Shown: piece after piece, positions 35,931 through 45,900 of the stretch | Layout: the number at the start of each line of letters is the position of its first letter | Position numbering within the stretch: the stretch's first letter is position 1 | Source: Phoebastria nigripes | Taxonomy: Eukaryota > Chordata > Aves > Procellariiformes > Diomedeidae | Reading direction: 5' to 3' | Length of the DNA stretch: 64,000 nucleotides | NCBI GenBank assembly: GCA_035582835.1 | Contig: JAYKAV010002965.1 | Span: 134,797-198,796, forward strand | Notes under the pieces: generated by a model | The model's input: only the letters and a program-made list of their open reading frames with translations | Database searches by the model: none | Told to the model about the DNA's origin: nothing | Made by a program: the position numbers and the translations under genes

Positions 35931-37828
35931 GNTATTTAGTAAAACAGCCCAGCTTTGAATTTTGTACAAGTGTGGGACTGGAAGTGTTACGGGGTTACTT
36001 AAACAGTTATGTCATAGCGTCTTGTTCATAAGTTTTTTTATTTGAATAAAGATCCAAAAATATAATTTTGATGTTGGCTATTATGGAATCTATTACAANA
36101 CTGAATTATAAAAATGTTAGATTTGTTGAAAGGACTTATTGTGAGAATAATCAGAAAAGAATGCCGTGTCTACCATCAGAAGACAGCAAGCAATGATTTG
36201 TTTCATATGACAATTGACTGAAGGATCTGATTGACAAATGCTGGATTAAGAGAGGCTTAATTTAGGGGGGAGGAAATACACCAAACTTCCTGGTTCCTGT
36301 TCAAATTCAAATACTTTAGGAATTACCTGTCAGTCTACTCAGTTTCTGTGGCACTTGTTCTGGATGTGACTGAAAACCAGTTTTATGACTTGGAGATTAG
36401 AAGAGAATTGTGTGCTATATAGTTGGTATCTGAGCTGAGGATTACACTTGACCCTTGTGTGCAGTAGTGAATTATTTAGCACACAGTGTGGGCTCCACAG
36501 ACTTTGCTTGCTCTTCCCTGTCTCCCTCCAGGCACCACTGGTCTTCTCATTGCTGTTTGCAACTGTAACTTTTGAGTAGATTCAGCTAATACGAATGAAG
36601 GAAGAACAAGATACATGGACAGTTCTGAGCTGCGATGAATCTGATATCTCTGGTCAAGCACGTGGTTTCAACAGCCTCAAAAAGGGAAAAATAGGTCTGA
36701 GTGTATGTTACTGCCTGCTGGTATTAAGAGAGTAACCTGTAGCCACCTCTGCAAGCTTTTCCTTACCACCAAAAGAATTGGGAACTTGCCATTGTTAATG
36801 ATAAAAATGCATTTTTCTTATAGCCACATGACTCCAGGACCTTATTTGGAAGAAAAATTCAGATATTGAAAGCCTGTGATAAAATCATGAGAACAGCGAT
36901 TACTTGGACCTAGTTGTTATTTCAGATGAAAGATTTAGAAAACAATATTTCAGTCATTTTGACCTACTGTCATTTCCCCCTTGGTTAGTACTTAGTCTGT
37001 GCTGTAGCATAGGATAAGAAGCAGCACCTTTTGGATGATGCCCAGACATTCAGACTGGTATATCATTAAGGGGCTATGACAGTTAAAGGGTTGAGTACAG
37101 TAGTGTGGCTAATCTCTAGTTTGAATAACAGCATTTTTTTGATGTTATGCTCTAATGGATATAGTATTCTTCACCGCTTACCTTTAATATTATGCACTGA
37201 TTCTTTACTTAATAAAGTCTATAAAACATCTACTGAAAAATTTTAAAGTACAGGAAACAATACACATTTAAATCTATGTAGGTAAAACAAATATAGTTCT
37301 CTAAATAAGAACTGACTGAGAAACAAAGGCAACTAGCTTTGTGTGTTGTTAGGGCTATGTAGCCAAGTACTAAGTCTCAGCCTCTTCCTACCGTCACTAC
37401 AGTTCCATTGGGACTTAAAGTTCAGGGAAAGCCCCAGGTTCCTAGGAAAATCCTGTAGGGAACTTGGCCAGATCTGGGGAAAAAAATTGCACAGGCAGCA
37501 GAACCAGCTGGGTCACTAGTGGATTTTCAGTCCTACCAGTGCAGCCATGATAAGAGGACAAATTAAATCTTTCTGTCCACTTTAGTTCAAAATGTAATAA
37601 CTGACAGACATGAAAAACACATCTATCTTGCTTCTGCCTGTCTACGTGCAGGATTTTCAGGTGACTACTCCCAAAACTGTTCAAACTGCCTAAGTGTTTG
37701 TTTGGGTATGGCTTGGCCTGACAGCATATATGACCAGAAGCAACATGCTGTGTAATTTCGTTAGCTGCAACCACCCTGCAGTTCTGTAGTAATACTTTAC
37801 TGTCCCTTGCCTTATGCCAGGCCTTTTG
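35931..37828. other. AT-rich unique sequence, no gene seen
   Basis: 1.9 kb without a recognised repeat. The first ~70 bp could still belong to the adjacent LTR-like element. A 154-codon frame on the minus strand (37442-37906) starts inside an ancient repeat tail and is not supported as a gene. Confidence 0.6.
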
Positions 37829-37896
37829 TTTGTAAAATACTTCGGCATCCTTCATGCTAAAGACATTATGTAAACCTAAGATGATAATATTAATAA
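37829..37896 (+). mobile_element. Probable tail of an ancient CR1/L3-type LINE or derived SINE
   Basis: The order of motifs TTTGTAAAATACTT, GGCATCCTTCATG, AAAGACATTATGTAAA and a final AT-rich ATAATATTAATAA matches the well-known amniote-wide tail of the form GTAAAGYGCTTTGRGATCC...GATGAAAGRCRCTATATAAATGC...(ATT)n. It is strongly diverged. I cannot tell a LINE 3' end from a SINE that uses the same tail, and I see no body upstream. Confidence 0.55.
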
Positions 37897-40321
37897 CTTC
37901 AAGCAAAATGGGTTGCTTTCATTCTCTACCATTAAATCCGTTGTGTTCCCCACTCCAGCCCTCCCCTCCCCGCCTCCACCCCATGCAACAACTGTAACTC
38001 CAAATAGCTTTCAGGAACTGCTGCAGACGATTGTTACGATGCACCATATGCTCCGGATGTAAAATTTTTTTTTTTGACAGACTTTCATTAGTGAGTGACA
38101 AGGTCTAAGCACAGGACATAAGCCAGCTCATTTTTAATGTGTCTGGCAAGGGTGTTTCCAATGACTTTGGCCGTGTCAGTGATCTTCCCTGCTATGTTTC
38201 TACCCTCTGTAAGGTTGGTATATTAAGAACATCCTCAGAGGATGTGTAGGAGAGCTAATTAGCCAATTACTATATCAAGTATTCAGCAGTTAAACTTGCT
38301 TATATAGTGTATTTGAGGTTAAGTGGCATTTTATTCATAAGAACAATCATTGCATAAGCAATATGTTAGAGAAGTTAGATGGGCTAAATAGATATATCAT
38401 GTCTGTACCCACTGTGCAAAACTGAAAGATTCAGATGACAGTAAAAGAAAATGTAATGGGAGGCTTTTACATGTAGGAGATTTTTATCTTCACAAGGTGG
38501 GAGCAAAGGGGGGAGATGCTTAACTGCTATTATGAAGCAACCTCTATATTACCAGCATGTCACTGCTTAAATACAAAGTATGCAAGTACCATATGAAACA
38601 AAAACATCACTAAGGACTACTTGTATGACTACAACTGACAAGTACATTTTAAAGAACCTCTAAGGTTTTTAGTACAAGCTTCATTAGACTTGCAGTTAAA
38701 GATCATCTCTGTTAGTCTAGTGACATATGCCAGTCCCTTAGGTTATGATTTAAAACGGGTTTCATTGTACTCATTCAGCTCACAAAATGGACACAACTAT
38801 GTGTAACCTATTTAGTTGCAGTGAGCAAGTAAAACTTACTCTGCTTTATTTTTAAGCACAGTATGTAATTCAGCAATGTGATACGTTATCAAATTGGTAG
38901 CATCACATTTCCTTTCAAACTGCCTTCTTTGTTCTTTTATAAAAATCATATTGACTTTTCTTTTTCAGAGAAGGCTTCCCCATTGACTCCCTCTTCCTTC
39001 TTGCTGAAGGAGTTGCATTATAAAAATCTGGATTTTGTTCTTTTAAATGCATCAAAACCATTCAGTGTGTCAGCAGCATGGAACCACATCATAGAAATGT
39101 GGATGGCCCTTACTTCAGGGATAAGGCTATCTTTTCTGCATCCTTTTCTCTACTTGCCAGATGAAAGTACTTTGGTTTTCAATTCACTTGCTAAATAGGA
39201 AGCAACCACTTATTTGGCTTTTTTCTCTAAATTGTTTTATACATGAAAGCATTTCCAGTCCCAAGCCTTATTTTTTACTTTTGATCTTTAATTCTTGATA
39301 GAAAATCACCAGTAATTTCAGTAAAACTTTCACAATGAGCCAGTGATCTTGGCTTTTAATATGCTGCTTTCTAATCTTGCCCAAATTGCTTATACAGGAG
39401 GATGACCAAAATGACTATGGTAGAACTTGCCTCGGTTTTTAATTGTTGCTGGTTACGACATTCCTGAACTATGCTTACTCAAAGTGTGTGTATTAGAAGG
39501 AATACAATGAATGGATAGGTACAGTAGGTATGTTTCTAAGACCAGTTATTATTTATCAGTCATTCAGAAACACAGGATGTGATTTATTTTACTTAGCTCT
39601 CACCATTGTAAAGCTCGCCATCAACTCTAAACAAAGTTCTAGGCTTCCTCAGAAGCCATTGAAGAGGTGCTCATCTTGAAACTCCTCTCTGAAATAGGAG
39701 GTGGGGGAAGTAGTTTTCTGACTTTTAGAAAAAATGTAAATATCTAGTTGAGATTTGATGTTAAACTTCTAGTGGCTAAAGTTGGATGAGATGAATCCTG
39801 TTCATAAAGATCTTAGGTCAGCTTTCAAAATACTCTGCATTCTGTTAAAGTGTTGATTTTGCATGAACATCAATGAGAGATGAAGAAGTTCTAGTATTGT
39901 CAAACAGCAGGTTCAATTTTATTTAAGATAAGTTGAAATACTGTAAAAATATCTTAAATGTGTAAAATATCTTAAAAGGATATAAAAAGGAATACTGAAG
40001 TAGGAATTTTTTCTTCAGGAGAATAAAATTCATTTTTATTGTTGTTTTTGGAGGGGTTTTTTTTTTTCAGTAGACCAATTTGTCATTTAATAGGTGGAAA
40101 ATACAAGCATTGAAGGGAACAGGTGGTTACATCTTCTGAGCTATGATTCTGTTTACATCTCTTCACTAATGTAGCAAATAAACTGATGTGAGCATGTTCT
40201 GTCTTTTTTAAAGGGGTAAAGCTTTAAAAATGTGGACTTACATGTGATTTAATTTTCTTCCACAAAAAAGATTCTTTTGTCTGAAAAGTGATTATCAAAT
40301 TAGTAAAGAGTTTCAAAAGGG

Positions 40322-40372
40322 TAAAAAAAAAACCAACAAAAAACCCCCAAACAAAACAAAAACAAACCCACA
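40322..40372. repeat. A/C-rich low-complexity run
   Basis: About 50 bp made of A and C only, with AAAAC-like units after an initial poly-A. Such runs are common slippage products. Confidence 0.9.
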
Positions 40373-41628
40373 ACTTTTATTTTCAGTCTACTTGTAGAAT
40401 GACTGCATGACATTACCACCGGAATGTATGTTTGTACCTTGCAGCAATAGTAAAAATCCATTATTATTTCTTGTTATGGTATTTCAGGATGGTTTCATTA
40501 GATTATGGAACTTCAGCTAGAGCTAATATTTTCTTAAGGTAGATTATGTCTTACAGATACACTGAAGATTGTAGCTGAATTCTTCATTATAGCATGCTGA
40601 ATTTTGCTTTTGAATGAGTTGTGTTTTGTTAGGGTGTAACAACAGAAGTTGCCAAGACAAGATGGAACAAGAAACTGCTATAGCAAACTGGGAAAAAAGG
40701 CTGGACATACAATGATTAGCTATTTTAACAAAACCTTATTACAAGAATCTTTTTCTGATACTGAAAGTAGGTTAAAACTAGGAAATTCTGACAATCTTTA
40801 CTTAGTGGGTATGCTGTTATACACCTGAGCCAGCTTTGAATCAAAACCTCACCACTCAGGGAAAAGCTTCAATTAATAGGCATGAATAGAACTGAACAAC
40901 ATGAGAGAAGGACAGTCATACAGTCTAGCTTCCTGCAAGGTTAGAATTATTCTCTCTGCACATTTCATAAAATGTGTGAAGTCTGGTTTTATGTATTCCA
41001 TGTATCCTAAACCCTACCCTTTTTCATATGAGGTTGTGCAGGCAAGTTTCAATTGTACAGGTAATGTCTAGATTAGCCATTCTTTGCACAAATGTGATTC
41101 TGATCTTCACTACTCTTTCTTCCTGCTTTTTCTGCTCTCTTAAGTTTTATTTTTTTGTATCTTTTCACATTCCTCCTAAACCCTTGTAGGATTATTTGAC
41201 ACCATAATTTAGGATCTTATTTTGGCACCATTACTGATGCTGCTTTATAGTATTGTGAGGAGGGTGGAATCTACTATTACGCATCAACAACTTTCGGTAG
41301 CATGCTTTCTGTCTATGATACGAAATAGTGATCCATAATACAAATCACTGTGACATTTCAGAAACTTAGTATTTCAGATGGAGATGGGGGGTAAGAAAAG
41401 GTAGGCATATGAGTCTGTGACAAGGAATTTTTTTCCTTTAGTATTTCAGATTCTATTTGTGCCAGGTGTAAATCATGAATTTAAATAGCCTAGAAAGAAA
41501 TATACTCCAGATGTCTAGACTGCAATATTTTTTCCTGCTTTTAATGTTGCCACTCTTTGTGATGGGTAACCTGAATCCCACTGAAGAGATGAATGTCAAA
41601 ATGGGGTGGTGGTGGTGGAATATATAAT

Positions 41629-41640
41629 TTTTTTTTTTTT
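41629..41640. repeat. Poly-T run
   Basis: Twelve consecutive T, preceded by a short GGT triplet run (41605-41617). Confidence 0.92.
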
Positions 41641-42326
41641 AGTATTTCAGAGTAGTATGGCCCTTGTTATATGATTTAACTTAAATGAAAAAGAAAGGTG
41701 TTTTCCATTCTACTGGCAAGTATTTGAAATATCACAGCATTTTATGTAAATGATTTTCATTGCTACATATTTCAATAGAAAGTTTTCTGTACATGAAGTA
41801 ACTTTTTTACTTATAGGGAACAATACATTAGAATTTATTAAANAGAAATTAGATAAGAGTACACAAGATCGAGGAAATGAATACAGTGTTTGTATAAATT
41901 TCAAGTTTTTGTAACACTAATACATCTGTATGCTGTCTGCTAGTGCTGGTTATGGCTCTTGGGTCTTTGAGTTATCTGAAAAATATGTAAAACTACATGA
42001 AAGTAGACAGCTCTCTATTGACTACTCATCTAAGGCAGTTCATGTGCATTTTTTTACTCTAGGAACTATAGCAAGTATATTGCAGTCAAAAAGTGTCTCT
42101 TGATGTGCTGTAGTTTCAGGCAGAAGAATGCAAAATAGCTGGTGAATGGGAGTCAAACCGTCCACTTTTAGTTAAATTGTATTTCTCATAACTTTTGTGG
42201 ACAGGCACATTAGACATGCATATCTAACATAGTTTTGTGGAGAAAAAGCAACAGTTTTTGGTAGTTTACAGTGGAGAATGTGTCAGCTGCTATTTTTTGT
42301 ACTTGTGGCTCAAAAAAACCCCATTG

Positions 42327-42331
42327 CTGAG
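42327..42331. repeat. Target-site duplication, left copy
   Basis: CTGAG, identical to the five bases directly after the LTR at 42927-42931. The match fixes both LTR boundaries. Confidence 0.9.
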
Positions 42332-42926
42332 TGTCGTGGTTTAACCCCAGCCAGCAACTAAGCGCCACCCAGCCGCTCGCTCACTCCCCCCACGGTGGGA
42401 TGGGGGAGAGAATCAGAGGAGTAAAAGTGAGAAAACTTGTGGGTTGAGATAAAGACAGTTTAATAGGTAAAGCAAAAGCCGCGCACGCAAGCAAAGCAAA
42501 ACAAGGAATTCATTCACTACTTCCCATCAGCAGGCAGGTGTTCAGCCATCTGCAGGAAAGCAGGGCTCCATCATGCATAACGGTTGCTTGGGAAGACAAA
42601 TGCCATCACTCTGAACGTCCCCCCCTTCCTTCTTCTTCCCCCAGCTTTGTATGCTGAGCATGACATCATATGGTCGGGGATACCCCTTTGGCCAGTTGGG
42701 TCAGCTGTCCTGGTTGTGTCCCCTCCCAACTTCTTGTGCACCCCCAGCCTCCTTGCTGGTGGGGTGGTGTGAGAAGCAGAAAAGGCCTTGACTCTGTGTA
42801 AGCACTGCTCAGCAATAACGAAAACATCCCTGTATTATCANCACTGTTTTCAGCACCAATCCAAAACATAGCCTCATATTAGCTTCTACGAAGAAAATTA
42901 ACTCTATCCCAGCCAAAACCAGCACA
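42332..42926 (-). mobile_element. Solo LTR of avian endogenous retrovirus, copy 2
   Basis: A 595-bp LTR on the minus strand, starting TGTGCTGGTTTTGGCTGGG at 42926 and ending CCACGACA at 42332. It is flanked by a perfect 5-bp target duplication CTGAG (42327-42331 and 42927-42931), as expected for an ERVL-like integration. It aligns over its full length with copy 1 at 26793-27366. On the sense strand the ATTAAA polyadenylation signal is intact (42459-42464). The CRE-type site has decayed to TGATGTCA (42661-42668), and the TATA position reads CATACAAAG (42645-42653). No retroviral gene is present. Confidence 0.95.
42459..42464 (-). terminator. LTR polyadenylation signal ATTAAA
   Basis: ATTAAA on the minus strand, about 200 bp downstream of the TATA position in the sense direction, as expected at the R/U5 part of an LTR. 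Copy 1 has ATTACA at the homologous site. Confidence 0.55.
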
Positions 42927-42931
42927 CTGAG
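42927..42931. repeat. Target-site duplication, right copy
   Basis: CTGAG, partner of the five bases before the LTR at 42327-42331. Confidence 0.9.
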
Positions 42932-45900
42932 CTAAATGCATATCTATAGAAAATGTTATGAGGTTTTTCTTATGTTCTTTCCATTGTTCTTCAATGCACA
43001 TGTTAGCTGGAGACAAAACCACCTTGATATCAGTTAAACTACCCTCAGAAATGAAAATGAAAACTATTTCTGTAAGTAGTGGCTTGTAAAACCATGCCTT
43101 AAGTTTCTCCTTAATTTAGCAGTAGTGTAGCAGGAACACAAACACATATTTACTTCATTCAAATAACTTAACTTCTTTTGTTTCCTGGGAAGTTCCTCAC
43201 TTCCCCGATGGAGTGCTGGGTAGTCCTTTCTTTGGAGTTCCAGATCTCATTCAAATCTTTTGACAGGTGGGGACAACATGCAATCTCCCTGCTCTTGTCC
43301 CATTCAACCAGCCAGGAAAGGTTATTCCTCAGCTACTCGAGGGCAGACTTTTTCCCTTGGTCATTGTCTGATGAGTGTAAGATATTTTGAATAGCTCATG
43401 ACCTAGGAAGCAAGTGACTAGGAAACTAATTGGACTCAAGAAGTCTACTTGTTAGCTCTTACAACTTACCAGTAGGCTAGGATAAGCTCTGACATTATTT
43501 AGAAAAACAGACAAAAAAAAAAAAAAGTTAAATATTATAGCATCTTTATGGAATAAGCTAATGGTTGGCTTTCACAAGGTTAGCCAGAAGACAAATATTT
43601 AGCATATCAACTAAATATGAATTTGAAGTAGTGGATCAGTGAGATGTTTTTCTGAGACCACTAATTCCATATCTACTTCATTCCAATACCTTTATGTTGA
43701 CAAAACGTGTAATCTTTTTTTTTGGAAACCCACCAGTAGAAAACTACTTTGTTGAAATTAACTGTTCACTGGATGTCACTGCTGCGCATAAATACATACG
43801 AAAAGCTATCTGCCACCATTCAACATTCATCCAGGCATTCAAGAAANGGATGGGAACCCTATTTCTAGCTCTGTCAGTGGAAGAATTATGAGCATTTCAC
43901 TCACCACTTATTTCAGAACAAGGCTATTTAACTTGACACTCGCAGGAAGCTATACCCAGTGGTAGCTGATGTATATACAATGCTATTACATACTATTAAA
44001 AATCACAATGCTGGGCTGTAAAAATAGCCTTTGCAATCACATGTCTGGTTATAATTGTGTTATAAATTTTGATTTCCTGTTGAAAAGAGGCAGTTTTTTT
44101 ATAACAAGAACTAGAAGGTATCCTTGCTTTCAGGTTTTAGTAGTCTCTGCAATACTAACAAACAAAAGTTGGTTTGAAAAGTTTTACATCTGGATTTGTA
44201 ATATGTCAAAAAGAAATGACAGGGTCTTAAAACTGTCCTTAGTTGAATTTCTCCTGTTTGCCTAGAGTACCATGTTTATTTACCCCTGACTATTCCTCAG
44301 GCCAGACATTTTTTTCTTCCTCTAAGTCCAATATAATGGATGACTAGCTAAGTAATTTCAGCCACAGCAGAATATGTATATAACAATATAATGATCATGT
44401 TCATTCTCTTACCCTATCAACATCCATGCAAGANAAATTTCAGAAAGGTAATGTGTCAGGTAAACATTAAAATGGGAAAGAGCTAGGAAATTCAAACTTT
44501 AAAATTCAAAGCTGAAGAAGAAGAAAATTGATCAATGAGTCCTTAAATAGCTAGTTCATATTACAGCAGTACTGACTTAAAGCATACATTTTGTTTTGTC
44601 AGGGATTTAGTTGCAGATTGTCACAACTATTTATCACAAACTATTTCCATCCATATTATAGTCTTATGTGTAATATTCTCATAAAAACTGTTACAATTGA
44701 AAAACTGGTTTGAAAGACACTTCAGGGTATAGTACTGAAAAAAGAATAACTCTACTTACACCCAGTCTAATTTGCTATAATAGATCATAAACAATGTTTC
44801 TCTCTACTACTATCCATAGCCACAAAGCTATTCAGAATTTTATCAAGTATAAAAGAATAATTTTTACAAAGAATTTTTAAGAAGAAATCTATCAACTTGT
44901 GGTTTCATTTCTGAATTGCTTTAAAAAGAAATCATCAGCTCCTGCACTTAAATTATACAGTCAGTTCATAAGGGAGAAATGAAAGTTGACCAGAAACCAC
45001 ACTATTACTTACATTTTGTGGTAAAAATTACATTTACTTCATATTTTAAACTTAATTTATATAGAAACAAACATTGACTTTTCTGGGTTTTTTTCTTGCA
45101 AATTCAAAATTTGCATACAATATTCAATGACTATTGTCTAAGCAAACTGTCTTTCATGTCAATGTGTGTATACGTGCATTTTCAGCTCCAGGCCATTTGG
45201 AAAGCATTTCATTAGTCAGACAGGAAGTATTATTTAATATTAAACAATATTTGTCCGTCAAATACAATGTGAAAAAATAGTTACACTGCTCTTCGCCAAA
45301 AACAGGAAGCAGATTTCAGTCTTCCTAAAAGTAACCTTGGAATGCTTCCATACCCTAAGGTACCATAAAGATGGTATGGAACAAGCATAGCAGACATTAG
45401 TTCTTGTTATATCCCAGCATCCAAGAAGTCCTGGCACCCTGCTTAAAGCTTTGACAAAGTAAGTGTTCAAGACAATTGTGCTGAACTGATTGAGATTAAA
45501 GGTGTTTGGTTTTGGCCTGAATTAAATCTAGAGCCTTTTCATTCTCTATTCTTTTTCTTTTAGTATGTGTTAATAAATTTATTGCTATATTTTAGACTGT
45601 ATTACAAGGTCTGTCTCAGATTTCTTACTAATCACCACCCAAACCCACACCGTTCACCACAGCCTTAAATCCCACGCACATGCTGAAATCTGAATTTGCT
45701 CTTTTCTGGTCACTCGAGCACAGATATGTATTTTTTAATAAGAGTCTGAGAATTTTTATAATTAGTCTGGTTACAGAATTGTTGGATTACATGTTGGATT
45801 TTTTGAGACAGGGTTTGTATATGAACTATCTATCTAATATTTTCATACACTGCTTAGGAAAAATGTCAGCTCTGGGTGTTACAGCCAGCTACTGTTAATG

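Larger units (their letters stand above)
37897..42326. other. AT-rich unique sequence, no gene seen
   Basis: 4.4 kb of AT-rich DNA with a homeodomain-like palindrome near 38254, a small inverted and direct repeat cluster at 39921-39978, an A/C-rich run at 40322-40372, a GGT triplet run near 41605 and a poly-T run (41629-41640). The longest frame is 106 codons (38878-39198 plus) with no recognisable family. Confidence 0.65.

Noticed and set aside
37442..37906. 154-codon minus-strand frame
   Set aside because: Its first codons come from the ancient repeat tail at 37829-37896, and the rest shows no domain or conservation clue.
26793..42926. The two same-family LTRs as the two ends of one 16-kb provirus
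   Set aside because: Each has its own flanking pentanucleotide (AGTTC/AATTC versus CTGAG/CTGAG). The DNA between is unique AT-rich sequence plus other repeats, with no gag, pol or env homology, so they are independent solo LTRs.
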